This document shows positions 7,547-15,862 of a stretch of DNA of 64,000 nucleotides, piece by piece. A program made the translations under genes and the position numbers. Source of the DNA: Pontibacter flavimaris (GTDB lineage: Bacteria > Bacteroidota > Bacteroidia > Cytophagales > Hymenobacteraceae); the NCBI RefSeq assembly GCF_001907195.1, contig NZ_LVWA01000005.1, positions 682,001 to 746,000 of the forward strand, read 5' to 3'. Position 1 is the stretch's first letter. Every line of letters begins with the position of its first letter. Under the pieces are notes generated by a model. That model had not been told where the DNA came from. It searched no databases and was given only the letters and a program-made list of their open reading frames with translations.

Positions 7547-7877
7547 AGGACTTAAGTATAGACGCTTTCTGTTTTTGCGTGGATGACTTTTGGTTAATTA
7601 ACAACAGATAGCATAATCCGCATCATTAACAGAAAAAGCTATACATGTTTTAAATCAATCATCGAAATACTATAGCTTATGCATAGGGTAGCCGAATGAG
7701 CAATGTTTTAAATGAGCGGAAATAAAGGAAGGTATAACCTTTTGTTAGAGAAACATTTTGCAACGCTTTGCTTCGCCCTCTGCACAGCAAAGCGTTAGCC
7801 ATCATTTGTTATCATAGAATTTGAAAAATAAGGCCCAATCAATCCACAGGCTTTTTATCATTCTCTCAATCCATTTA
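7547..7877. other. AT-rich intergenic stretch with one perfect inverted repeat
   Basis: No gene is seen. An 11-bp perfect inverted repeat (7762-7772 with 7786-7796) around a 13-base spacer ends in GTTAGCC. It lacks a T-run, so it is not a standard terminator. Its AACGC...GCGTT arms recall integron attC sites, but the core GTTRRRY is not matched and no integrase is near. Confidence 0.4.
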
Positions 7878-9608
7878 ATGAGGACATCCAAACTACTTCT
7901 GTATCTAATTTCATTTCTGGCTTATACCTCGGCAGTTTCTCAGAACCTGACCTTGAAAGGAGAGATAGTTGATAGATTTAAGAACAAGCCCGTGCCTTAT
8001 GCCACTATAGGGATAAAGGGCAAAAGCCTGGGTACTGTTGCCGACGAGAACGGTCAGTTTAGCTTTACTATTCCCGCTACTGCTGTTTCTGATGAGGAGG
8101 CTATGATTGTCTCCTGCGTTGGCTATAAAAGTGTTGAAACTACAGCCTCAGCTTTCAAGCAAGGGCATCTGCTGATTAGCCTGCCACCCGCTCAGATAAA
8201 CCTGAACGAAGTAACGATCAGGGCACGAAAGGTAAAGACGAAGACCTTCGGCAGGACAGGGAACTCCACGATGATGGTGTCCAACATGTATACAGAAAAC
8301 AACCTTTTGTCTGATGAACTAGCCAAAGAGCAAGGCACCATCATAAAGCTGGATGAGGAGGTTCTGCTGAAGGATTTCAACATGCACGTTGTGTTCAACA
8401 GGTTCAAGTACGTCAGGTTCCGCTTGAATATTTACAGCATAAAAGATGGTTTGCCTGACAAGTCGTTATTGAAGGAAGATATACGGTTTGATGTCGCGGA
8501 GAAGAAAGGCTGGGTGAAGGTGGACCTGAGCAGGTACAACGTTTTTCTGGAAGGGCAGGATAAAGTGGCGGTTACCATTCAATGGCTGCAAAGTGAGGCC
8601 ATAGCAGGCAACAGAAAATCTTTTGCTGTTTCTGCTGTTCCTCTTCCCTCTCATTCCATACTCTTCCGCGACAAAAGCCAGGACCGGTGGAAAGAGGTGA
8701 GCCCCGGCTACCTTAGCTTTTACCTCACGGCTGACTCCTATAAAGGGAAGCATAAAAGCTCCCTTTCGGAAACTCCCGCAACACAGGACTACGTGCTGCC
8801 CGACAGCCTGAAATACCTCAGGTATCTTGCAATGCAGACGCCTGCTAATCTGCAAAGCAACTATCGCTATGGAGACAGCCTGGAGGCAGGGAACTATGTA
8901 AACGTAAACAATGCCAACCTATACTATGAGATTTATGGCCAGGGAGAGCCACTCCTGCTGCTCCACGGCAACGGTCAATCCATTTCCGCTTTTTCACAGC
9001 AGATAGCAGCTCTGTCAAAGTACTTTAAAGTTATTGCCGTGGATACCCGCGCCCACGGAAGAAGCAGTGACAAAGGTTTAGGAGAGCTTACCTATGACCT
9101 GTTCGCCTCAGACATGAAGCAGTTGCTGGATTCACTGAGCCTGAAGCAAGTAAACGTTCTTGGGTGGAGCGATGGTGGCAACACGGCTCTGAAGATGGCT
9201 TTAAACCACCCTGAATACGTGAAGAAGATAGCCCTCATGGGAGCCAATCTTTTTCCAGATAAAACAGCCATAGAAAGCGGGCTTTTAGCGTTGTTCAACA
9301 AGCAGCAGGAGCAATTAATCGGCAGGGAGGATGCGCAATCACGAAACAGGTCAAGACTGCTGGGGCTGCTGCTAAATGAGCCGCAGATGAGCTTTAAAGA
9401 TATGGGCGCTGTCCGTGCCCCAGTGCTGGTGATGGCAGGGGAGCATGATGTGATCCTGGAGTCACACACCAGGGCAATTGCTGAAAGTATCAAAGGGGCA
9501 GAATTGATTATCTTTAAAGACGCCTCCCACTATGCGCCGCAGGAGATACCGATCGAGTTTAACAAAGCTGTCTTGCAGTTTTTTGCTCCTTACGACAGCA
9601 ATCTCTGA
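7878..9608 (+). CDS. Carboxypeptidase-regulatory-like domain fused to alpha/beta hydrolase
   Basis: 576 residues from the ATG at 7878, chosen because it gives a clean signal peptide (LLLYLISFLAYTSAVSQ). Residues about 24-110 are a CarboxypepD_reg-like beta domain (LKGEIVDRFKNKPVPYATIGI, GTVADENGQFSF), usual at the N-terminus of TonB-dependent receptors. A middle beta-rich region (about 130-310) is unassigned. The C-terminal 270 residues are an alpha/beta hydrolase: oxyanion HGNG, nucleophile elbow GWSDGG, acid in GEHDVI, histidine in ASHYAP. The fusion suggests a secreted or periplasmic esterase/hydrolase; the substrate is unknown. It has no operon partners. An in-frame ATG at 7821 would spoil the signal peptide. 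Confidence 0.8.
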   Translation: MRTSKLLLYLISFLAYTSAVSQNLTLKGEIVDRFKNKPVPYATIGIKGKSLGTVADENGQFSFTIPATAVSDEEAMIVSCVGYKSVETTASAFKQGHLLISLPPAQINLNEVTIRARKVKTKTFGRTGNSTMMVSNMYTENNLLSDELAKEQGTIIKLDEEVLLKDFNMHVVFNRFKYVRFRLNIYSIKDGLPDKSLLKEDIRFDVAEKKGWVKVDLSRYNVFLEGQDKVAVTIQWLQSEAIAGNRKSFAVSAVPLPSHSILFRDKSQDRWKEVSPGYLSFYLTADSYKGKHKSSLSETPATQDYVLPDSLKYLRYLAMQTPANLQSNYRYGDSLEAGNYVNVNNANLYYEIYGQGEPLLLLHGNGQSISAFSQQIAALSKYFKVIAVDTRAHGRSSDKGLGELTYDLFASDMKQLLDSLSLKQVNVLGWSDGGNTALKMALNHPEYVKKIALMGANLFPDKTAIESGLLALFNKQQEQLIGREDAQSRNRSRLLGLLLNEPQMSFKDMGAVRAPVLVMAGEHDVILESHTRAIAESIKGAELIIFKDASHYAPQEIPIEFNKAVLQFFAPYDSNL

Positions 9609-9767
9609 GGATAGTACAGAAATGCGTGTTGCCATATCGAAGCGCAGAATCTCACACAAAAAATCACGAGAGCACAAGGTACTTGTGCTTCATGCAATGT
9701 ATGAAAAGAACCTACGGGAGTAATAATTACCTCTGAACAAACAACAAGTGTAATAAATCATTATTTT

Positions 9768-9775
9768 TACCTTTG
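9768..9775 (+). promoter_or_regulatory. TAnnTTTG -7 box upstream of Fic gene
   Basis: TACCTTTG, the Bacteroidota -7 consensus, lies 36 bases upstream of the Fic ATG. No clear TTG -33 element at the ideal 19-21 base spacing was found. Confidence 0.4.
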
Positions 9776-9811
9776 TGTATAAAATAAGAGTAACTGTTAC
9801 CCTTGTCATGT

Positions 9812-10900
9812 ATGGCCCCATTTCATAGAGAAGAACCCTACAACGACTTACCCTTGCTTCCTCCGGATGCAGATCTTGAGATAAAGGAAGTTATGCGGAA
9901 GACTGTAAAGGCAAGCAGGGCTTTGGCGCAGCTGAACGGGGCTATCATCAACCTGCCTAACCCAGGCCTCTTCTTGGACACAATCCATCTGCAGGAAGCC
10001 AAGGCAAGTTCTGAAATAGAGAACATTATCACCACGAATGACGAGCTCTATAAATCAGTCGTGGCTGAAAAGAGGTATGAACCCACGGCAGCAAAAGAGG
10101 TTATAGGCTACAAGGAGGCGTTGTGGTACGGCCTGGAAAAGCTCAGAGAGCGGCCATTTATCACAACAAACCTCTGTGTGGAAATCATGCGATGTATCAA
10201 GCAGAACACATCGGGTATCAGGGCTACTCCGGGCACGACCTTATCCAATACGCAGGGCGAAGTAATCTACACGCCGCCGGCGGGGGAAACAGTAATACGC
10301 GAGAAGATGGCAAACCTGGAGCGCTTCATCAACGAGGAAAGCACGCTGGACCCGCTCATCAAAATGGCCGTCATGCACTACCAGTTCGAGGCCATACACC
10401 CGTTCATGGACGGTAACGGACGCACAGGAAGGATTTTACTTCTGCTCTATCTGAAGATGGAAAAACTGTTGGATGTGCCTGCTCTGTACTTAAGTGAGTA
10501 TATCATCCACCATAAGGCGGCCTATTACCAGAAGCTAAGGGCAGTTACGGAAGCAGGAGACTGGGAGGGCTGGATCCTCTACATGCTGGACATGATTGAA
10601 AAAACAGCAACCAGCGGACTCCAAAAACTGGAGGAGATCATGGCCGTTATGGAGGCCACCTCAGAGGAAATAAAAGAGAAACTCCCAAAGGTGCACTCAA
10701 AGGAGTTGATCGAGATCTTGTTCAGGCTGCCGTATACGAAACGCCGGTTTCTGATCGACGCGAACATGGGAACGCCAAAGACTGTGGGGAATTACCTGAT
10801 AGCGCTTGAGAAGGAAGGCTTCTTAAAAGCAACTAAGGTAGGAAAAGAAAAACTTTACCTGAACCAGCGCTTAATGGAAGTATTGGAGAATAAAGAATAA
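9812..10900 (+). CDS. Fic-family AMP-transferase (class II, self-inhibited)
   Basis: 362 residues from the ATG at 9812 (an in-frame TTG at 9803 is possible). The catalytic Fic loop is complete: HPFMDGNGRTGR at 196-207, matching HPFxDGNGRxxR. An inhibitory helix motif SSEIEN (66-71, [S/T]xxxE[G/N]) lies N-terminal to the core, which defines class II Fic proteins that hold their own active site closed. A C-terminal winged-helix-like domain (about 290-360, RRFLIDANMGTPKTVGNYLIALEKEGFL) may bind DNA. Such enzymes transfer AMP to Ser/Thr/Tyr hydroxyls of target proteins; the target is unknown. No separate antitoxin gene is adjacent. Confidence 0.9.
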   Translation: MAPFHREEPYNDLPLLPPDADLEIKEVMRKTVKASRALAQLNGAIINLPNPGLFLDTIHLQEAKASSEIENIITTNDELYKSVVAEKRYEPTAAKEVIGYKEALWYGLEKLRERPFITTNLCVEIMRCIKQNTSGIRATPGTTLSNTQGEVIYTPPAGETVIREKMANLERFINEESTLDPLIKMAVMHYQFEAIHPFMDGNGRTGRILLLLYLKMEKLLDVPALYLSEYIIHHKAAYYQKLRAVTEAGDWEGWILYMLDMIEKTATSGLQKLEEIMAVMEATSEEIKEKLPKVHSKELIEILFRLPYTKRRFLIDANMGTPKTVGNYLIALEKEGFLKATKVGKEKLYLNQRLMEVLENKE

Positions 10901-11293
10901 GCCCGAGGGCACAACACCAGCTATAGTGCATCAATGTGAAGGTGCGAAAGATGCGATACAATAAAGGATGTTGATTTAATCTTGTGCTATTACTTCTAGC
11001 AGTACCTTCCAGCCCCTGTGCTTGTTCCCAGATCTCGCCGTGGAAGGCCCTCCGCTCTAGTCTGCATTCCTGGACATCGACCGCCTACCCGCCAAACCCA
11101 GCGGAGGAGAGGGCGGCATAAGGGGAGAGGCAGCTAAAGAAGCTGGCCCTGCAGCGGCCGCAACGGCTTCATGTATCCAAGCTGCCCTCACCTTGGCTTA
11201 GCAAAGGGGGAATATAAATATTACAATATTTAGGGCGCTTTATTGTTATGGTATATGGACTGTAAAAAGGCTTAAAACAGACTGTGCATCAAC
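10901..11293. other. Intergenic region with no recognisable gene
   Basis: A GC-rich central part (about 11020-11180) contrasts with AT-rich flanks. I see no coding frame, no repeat shared with the rest of the window and no clear regulatory site. It lies between the Fic gene and the 3' side of tRNA-Arg, so it could hold remains of an insertion. Confidence 0.3.
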
Positions 11294-11330
11294 AAAAAGG
11301 CGCCAGCCACTATTGAAGTAGCTGGCGCCT
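11294..11330 (-). terminator. Terminator of tRNA-Arg
   Basis: A 10-bp perfect stem (11298-11307 with 11321-11330) followed on the minus strand by TTTTTG, 14 bases beyond the tRNA 3' end. Confidence 0.85.
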
Positions 11331-11343
11331 GAAATTGTACTTG

Positions 11344-11417
11344 TGCACCCGAGAGGATTCGAACCCCTAACCCTCGGAGCCGAAATCCGATATTCTATCC
11401 AGTTGAACTACGGGTGC
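11344..11417 (-). tRNA. tRNA-Arg (anticodon TCG)
   Basis: On the minus strand the 7-bp acceptor stem GCACCCG/CGGGTGC encloses a D arm, an anticodon arm TCGGA-TTTCGGC-TCCGA and a T arm with GGTTCGAATCC. The anticodon at loop positions 3-5 is TCG, reading CGA arginine codons. The discriminator base is A and CCA is not encoded (ACAA follows). Its 3' end faces the atypical 1-11.3 kb region, and tRNA 3' ends are common integration sites for genomic islands. Confidence 0.95.
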
Positions 11418-11569
11418 AAATGGTTTGCAAAAATAGCAAGTATACGCACAATACGAAACATCTATGGGTAAAAATATGCTAAAATCTCTACCGTGCTCAA
11501 CTTCCCAAAGACATTGCACCAATTCAGCAGTTATCCTATTATCAAAAGCAAACTTAAACAACTGATACT

Positions 11570-11940
11570 ATGAAGAAACTGTATACGGCAGAGGTTACCG
11601 CCACCGATGGACGTCGTGGCCATGTAACATCATCAGACGGAATAATTGAAATAAAACTGGCGCTTTTGGGAGGGCAGGGGGAGCCACTAACCCGGAGCAG
11701 TTACTAGCTGGTGGTAGCTGGCAAGTGCATTTGTGCTTAGATCCTGCCTCCACTGTTTCTGCACACATGGACCTGAACCAGCGGGATGATGGTGGCTTTG
11801 CCCTCAGTGTTAAGCTAGCTGTAGATCTGAAAGGCGTTGATAAGGACAAAGCGAGGGAACTGGTTGAAGAGGCGCTCCAGATTTACCTATACTCCATCGG
11901 CACGCGAGGCAACGTGGGGGTGGAGTTGAAAGTGGTTTAA
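11570..11940 (+). pseudogene. Decayed ohr (OsmC/Ohr organic hydroperoxide reductase)
   Basis: The ATG at 11570 opens a clear Ohr N-terminus (KKLYTAEVTATDGRRGHVTS, SSDGIIEIKLA). The frame then breaks near 11670-11685 and hits TAG after TRSSY; the missing family motif ATNPEQL is found in another frame, leading into the C-terminal half (MDLNQRDDGGFALSVKLAVD, GVDKDKARELVEEAL, TRGNVGVELKVV). The segment with the first catalytic cysteine (usually FAAGYSACF) is deleted, and the usual HQVCPYS is LQIYLYS, so both peroxidatic and resolving cysteines are lost. The gene cannot encode a working thiol peroxidase. No intact ohr lies in this window. Confidence 0.9.
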
Positions 11941-12008
11941 GGTAAAGTGTGGAGGAGACAAAGAGTTAAGAAAGGATATTCCATCACTCCTGAACTATCT
12001 AAGTTTCT

Positions 12009-12070
12009 GCAAAGTATAAAAACGAAAAGGGCTGCCATACTTGGCAGCCCTTTTCGTTTTTATACTTTGC
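12009..12070. terminator. Bidirectional terminator with AAGTATA in both arms
   Basis: A 29-bp perfect inverted repeat (12009-12037 with 12042-12070) with a 4-base loop TACT. It lies between the convergent ohr remnant and sucC. GGGCTGCC/GGCAGCCC stems with A- and T-rich outer arms let it work both ways. Each outer arm is the AAAGTATAAAA motif and its complement. Confidence 0.9.
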
Positions 12071-12075
12071 TAGGA

Positions 12076-13272
12076 TTAAACTCCGGCCAAAACCTGCTTT
12101 ACTTTCTCAGCAGCCTCTTTCAGGGCTACGGCAGAGTATACTTTCAGGCCAGACTCATCAATGATGCGCGCGCCTTCCTCCGCGTTTGTTCCCTGCAGAC
12201 GAACAATGATCGGAACGTTGATGTCGCCGATGTTCTTGTAGGCCTCCACTACACCGTTGGCAACTCTGTCGCAACGCACGATACCGCCGAAGATGTTGAT
12301 CAGGATTGCCTTTACGTTCGGGTCTTTCAGGATGATGCGGAAACCGGCTTCCACCGTCTGCGCGTTTGCCCCACCCCCTACGTCGAGGAAGTTAGCGGGC
12401 TCGCCGCCAGAAAGCTTGATGATGTCCATCGTAGCCATTGCTAAACCGGCACCGTTTACCATACAGCCCACGTTACCGTCCAGCTTCACATAGTTCAGGT
12501 TATACTCGCCGGCCTCAACCTCCAACGGATCCTCCTCGGAGGTGTCGCGCAGGGCAGCCAGGTTCTTGTGGCGGAACAGGGCGTTATCGTCCAGGTCCAC
12601 TTTGGCGTCTACGGCCAGTATTTTGTTATCGGATGTCTTCAGTACCGGGTTGATCTCGAACATGGAAGAGTCCGTCTCCACATAGGCCTTGTACAGGCTG
12701 GTGATGAACTTCACCATTTCCTTGAAGGCCTCGCCCTGCAGACCGAACGCGAAAGCGATCTTGCTCGCCTGGAATGGGCGCAGCCCTACAGCCGGATCTA
12801 TCCACTCTTTGATAATCTTCTCAGGTGTCTTTTCAGCCACCTCCTCAATGTCCATACCGCCTTCTGTAGAGGCCATGATCACGTTCTGGCCTTTGGCGCG
12901 GTCCAGCAGGATGCTCAGGTAAAACTCTTTCGGGTCGGACTCGCCAGGATAGTATACGTCCTGTGCAACCAGCACCTTCTGTACCAGCTTGCCTTCAGGG
13001 CCCGTCTGGTGCGTTACCAGTGTCATGCCCAGGATCTGGTCAGCGATCTGCTTCACCTGCTCCAGGTTCTTGGCAAGTTTCACACCACCACCCTTACCAC
13101 GGCCACCCGCATGGATCTGAGCCTTGATCACGTGCCAGCCTGTGCCGGTCTCTTCAGTCAGTTTCATGGCAGCTTTCACTGCCTGGTCTGGCGTCTCAGC
13201 CACGATACCCTCCTGGATACGTACTCCGTAGCTCTTTAAAATTTCTTTAGCCTGATATTCGTGTATGTTCAT
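12076..13272 (-). CDS. sucC: Succinyl-CoA synthetase (ADP-forming) beta subunit
   Basis: 398 residues from [17 protein letters not shown], the usual SucC start; the frame stays open upstream but is not conserved in type. It has the ATP-grasp fold ([20 protein letters not shown]) and the C-terminal CoA-ligase domain with [15 protein letters not shown] and [10 protein letters not shown]. It forms succinate and ATP from succinyl-CoA in the TCA cycle with SucD, which is not in this window; in many Bacteroidota the two subunits are unlinked. A promoter with ideal spacing lies just upstream and a strong bidirectional terminator just downstream, so it is transcribed alone. Confidence 0.97.
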   Translation of the reverse strand: MNIHEYQAKEILKSYGVRIQEGIVAETPDQAVKAAMKLTEETGTGWHVIKAQIHAGGRGKGGGVKLAKNLEQVKQIADQILGMTLVTHQTGPEGKLVQKVLVAQDVYYPGESDPKEFYLSILLDRAKGQNVIMASTEGGMDIEEVAEKTPEKIIKEWIDPAVGLRPFQASKIAFAFGLQGEAFKEMVKFITSLYKAYVETDSSMFEINPVLKTSDNKILAVDAKVDLDDNALFRHKNLAALRDTSEEDPLEVEAGEYNLNYVKLDGNVGCMVNGAGLAMATMDIIKLSGGEPANFLDVGGGANAQTVEAGFRIILKDPNVKAILINIFGGIVRCDRVANGVVEAYKNIGDINVPIIVRLQGTNAEEGARIIDESGLKVYSAVALKEAAEKVKQVLAGV

Positions 13273-13294
13273 GCTTTCAGTTTTAATGGACGCA

Positions 13295-13325
13295 CGAAAG
13301 TAAGCCTTTATCGGCTTAAATTCAA
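13295..13325 (-). promoter_or_regulatory. Promoter of sucC
   Basis: On the minus strand TTG (13323-13325), exactly 20 bases, then TACTTTCG (13295-13302), close to the Bacteroidota TTG-N19/21-TAnnTTTG pattern. The start codon lies 22 bases further. Confidence 0.55.
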
Positions 13326-13453
13326 GAAAAGTATTTTTAAAATATAACTGGCCTGCCTGCCCCTCGGGCCTCTTTTGTAACGTGCATGAGGGCAAATCAG
13401 TACACAAAATATACTTAAACAGTCGCAACCACGCTGCTTAAATCAGGAGGCTT

Positions 13454-14536
13454 ATGCTAAATGTATACTTATACGCCAAACGTGTGGCTATCGCCGCACT
13501 CGTGGTGCTGCTCATGGGGGTTGGGTTTTACCTGCTGGGGCAGCACGCATATTTCTTTATGCTGGCGTTTTCGGCCGTCCTGCTGGCAGTGCTGTTTTGC
13601 GGCATGACAGACTGGCTAACAGAGAAACTGCACCTGAAAAGGGGCCTGAGCCTGCTGGTGGCGGTGCTCTTTTTCTTTGGGGTAATTATAGCGGCCTTTT
13701 GGCTGATCGCCCCTACGGTTAGTGAGCAGGTTCAGGAGATGCGGCAAACTATACCTCAAGCCTTGACGCGCGTGCAGGACTGGCTGAACCAGTATGGCTG
13801 GGGCCAAAAGCTGGTGGAGCAGGTGCCCGACGACATGAGCAAGGCCGTGCCAAATCAGGATGCGCTCCTTTCAAAGGTGTCCGGAATTTTCTCCTCCACC
13901 CTGAGCTTCCTGGCGGATCTTCTTATCGTTATCATCACGGCGCTGTTTCTGGCCGTCAACCCCACGCTTTACACCGTTGGCCTCACAAAACTGTTTCCGG
14001 TGCGCAACCGCTCACGCGTTATGGAGGTGCTGGGCAAGTGCTATGCTACACTAAAATCCTGGCTGGTGGGGATGCTCTCGGCGATGGCCATTATTGGCGT
14101 TAGCTCCGCGATTGGCTACAGCCTGATCGGGCTTCCGCTGGCTTTTGCCCTGGCGCTGATCGCTTTTTTCCTGGCTTTTATACCGAATGTGGGCCCCTGG
14201 ATCGCGGGGGTGCCGGCCGTGCTGGTTGGCTTGACTATTAGTCCGCAGATGGCGCTTTATACGGTGCTGGTGTATGGTGGCATCCAGATGGTGGAGAGTT
14301 ATGCCATCACCCCGATCATCTTCCAGAAAACGGTGGCTATGCCGCCGGCGCTGCTGCTGTTCTTCCAGGTGCTGTTAGGCATTCTGCAGGGGGCGCTGGG
14401 GCTGTTGCTGGCCGCTCCTATACTTGCCGTGCTGCTGGTGGTGGTGAACGAGTTTTACGTGAAGGACGTGCTGGAGACAGATCCTGTGAATGCCGCCGAT
14501 GAGCGGCTGCCGCAAAGCAGGGAGGCCACCTCGTAA
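13454..14536 (+). CDS. AI-2E family permease
   Basis: 360 residues with about eight hydrophobic segments (near 10-50, 62-85, 150-170, 205-300 and 305-340), the layout of the AI-2E transporter family (PF01594). The family's conserved second half is visible in LKSWLVGMLSAMAIIGV, FFLAFIPNVGPWIAGVPAVL and ESYAITPIIFQKTV. Members act as exporters of the quorum signal AI-2 or as Na+/H+ antiporters, so the substrate is open. An AGGAGG sits 5 bases before the ATG, which is unusual here and supports the start. No operon partner: lolD follows after 149 bases with its own -7 box. Confidence 0.85.
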   Translation: MLNVYLYAKRVAIAALVVLLMGVGFYLLGQHAYFFMLAFSAVLLAVLFCGMTDWLTEKLHLKRGLSLLVAVLFFFGVIIAAFWLIAPTVSEQVQEMRQTIPQALTRVQDWLNQYGWGQKLVEQVPDDMSKAVPNQDALLSKVSGIFSSTLSFLADLLIVIITALFLAVNPTLYTVGLTKLFPVRNRSRVMEVLGKCYATLKSWLVGMLSAMAIIGVSSAIGYSLIGLPLAFALALIAFFLAFIPNVGPWIAGVPAVLVGLTISPQMALYTVLVYGGIQMVESYAITPIIFQKTVAMPPALLLFFQVLLGILQGALGLLLAAPILAVLLVVVNEFYVKDVLETDPVNAADERLPQSREATS

Positions 14537-14630
14537 GTATAAAGTATAAGACCGGCCGTTCCGGTAGCCGTGGAGGAAGGTATAATCAGGCTGCTGAAGT
14601 ATAGGGTATCCATCAACGGCAAAAATTTTG

Positions 14631-14638
14631 TAGCTTTG
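14631..14638 (+). promoter_or_regulatory. TAnnTTTG -7 box upstream of lolD
   Basis: TAGCTTTG lies 47 bases upstream of the GTG start. No convincing -33 TTG was found. Confidence 0.35.
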
Positions 14639-14685
14639 GCTGATTAATAGTCGTCTTCAAGGCCAAACTCATACTTCTTTAGAAC

Positions 14686-15354
14686 GTGCTGCAGGTAACG
14701 AATATCCATAAAAAATACGGTTCGCTGGAGGTGCTCAAGGGCATCGATTTGTCTATTGGCGCAGGGGAGGTTGTCTCGATTGTGGGAGCCTCCGGAGCCG
14801 GAAAAAGTACGCTGCTGCACATTCTGGGCACGTTGGATACGGCTGATACCGGAGAGGTGATGTTCGATGATAAGAATATCGCCCGGATGAATGCCTCAGA
14901 TATGGCACGTTTCCGCAACAGGCACATAGGTTTTATCTTCCAGTTCCACAACCTGCTGCCGGAGTTCACGGCGCTTGAGAACGTTTGCCTGCCGGGCTTC
15001 CTGGCCGGCCGGCCGGAGAAGGAGGTGCGCCAGCGCGCCGAGGAACTGCTCACCATGCTCCACCTTTCCCATCGCCTCGACCACAAACCATCTGAGATGT
15101 CGGGTGGGGAGCAGCAGCGCACAGCCGTGGCCCGCGCCCTCATCAACTCGCCCAAGATCATTTTCGCAGACGAGCCCAGCGGTAACCTCGACTCCAGGAA
15201 TGCCCAGGAACTGCACGACATCTTCTTCCGGTTGCGCAGCGAGTTCAACCAGACCTTCGTGATCGTGACCCACAACGAGCAACTCGCCACCATGGCCGAC
15301 CGCACCCTCGTGATGAAGGACGGGCAGATAGTAGAAGAACTGAGAGTGAGGTAG
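14686..15354 (+). CDS. lolD: ABC transporter ATP-binding protein, LolD type
   Basis: 222 residues, starting with GTG ([20 protein letters not shown]). Walker [10 protein letters not shown] (34-42), Q-loop in [18 protein letters not shown], signature MSGGEQQR, Walker [13 protein letters not shown] and H-loop VTHNEQLA are all present. The length and the '[16 protein letters not shown]' region are typical of LolD, which powers release of lipoproteins from the inner membrane with LolC/E. No permease gene is adjacent; in Bacteroidota lolD is often unlinked. A MacB-type or FtsE-like ATPase is the alternative. The stop is followed directly by an 8-bp repeat array. Confidence 0.88.
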   Translation: MLQVTNIHKKYGSLEVLKGIDLSIGAGEVVSIVGASGAGKSTLLHILGTLDTADTGEVMFDDKNIARMNASDMARFRNRHIGFIFQFHNLLPEFTALENVCLPGFLAGRPEKEVRQRAEELLTMLHLSHRLDHKPSEMSGGEQQRTAVARALINSPKIIFADEPSGNLDSRNAQELHDIFFRLRSEFNQTFVIVTHNEQLATMADRTLVMKDGQIVEELRVR

Positions 15355-15355
15355 G

Positions 15356-15451
15356 AAGTTAAAAAGTTAGAAAGTTAAAAAGGTAGGAAGTTAGAAAGTT
15401 AGGAAGTTAAAAAGTTATAAAGTTAGAGAGTTTAGGAGTTAGAGAGTTTAG
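15356..15451 (+). repeat. Tandem array of 12 8-bp units (AAGTTARR)
   Basis: Twelve units read in exact 8-base phase from 15356: AAGTTAAA, AAGTTAGA, AAGTTAAA, AAGGTAGG and so on, drifting to GAGTTTAG at the right. It starts immediately after the lolD stop codon. Confidence 0.95.
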
Positions 15452-15594
15452 GGAGGCGGGCTTTCAACTTATGTGGGCCGGTTTATACTTATACTTTCTG
15501 CGCCAGTTAACAAAGGCCTTCACGCAATGCTGCACTGGCGCTACCAGAGACACAAGCGGACACTTGCGCCATCAGCACGCTCACTTCTCAATTG

Positions 15595-15650
15595 TTAAAC
15601 TTTCTAACCTTCTAACTTTTACCTTTCTAACTTTCTAGCTCCCAAACTTC
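15595..15650 (-). repeat. Inverted partner of the 8-bp repeat array
   Basis: Seven units in exact 8-base phase (TTAAACTT, TCTAACCT, TCTAACTT, TTACCTTT and so on), the reverse complement of the 15356-15451 array. The 143 bases between the arrays hold two AAGTATA sites and a palindromic repeat unit (15551-15571). The two arrays could pair into one long imperfect hairpin. Confidence 0.9.
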
Positions 15651-15862
15651 CCACATCCCAAACGCTGAAACTTCCGTATTTATACTTCACCCTTTCCTCA
15701 ACTTTTAGCTTTTCGGAGGAGCTTTAGCAGGCGCTTAAAATCTTTTTAAAATAATTTTTAACTTGCTGATTATCAGCGAGATAAAATGTATATTATTTCT
15801 GATTTTTTGCACTATTTACCCTGCTGCTCTGTTTGATATATGTAACTAACTATGAAAGCTAA

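Noticed and set aside
7762-7796. Integron attC site
   Set aside because: The arms look attC-like but the GTTRRRY core is not met, there is no integrase and no cassette array.
9532-9723. A 63-codon frame overlapping the end of the hydrolase gene
   Set aside because: It overlaps the conserved hydrolase C-terminus in another frame and has no recognisable similarity.
15356-15650. CRISPR array
   Set aside because: Units are 8 bp with no spacers and no cas genes are near.
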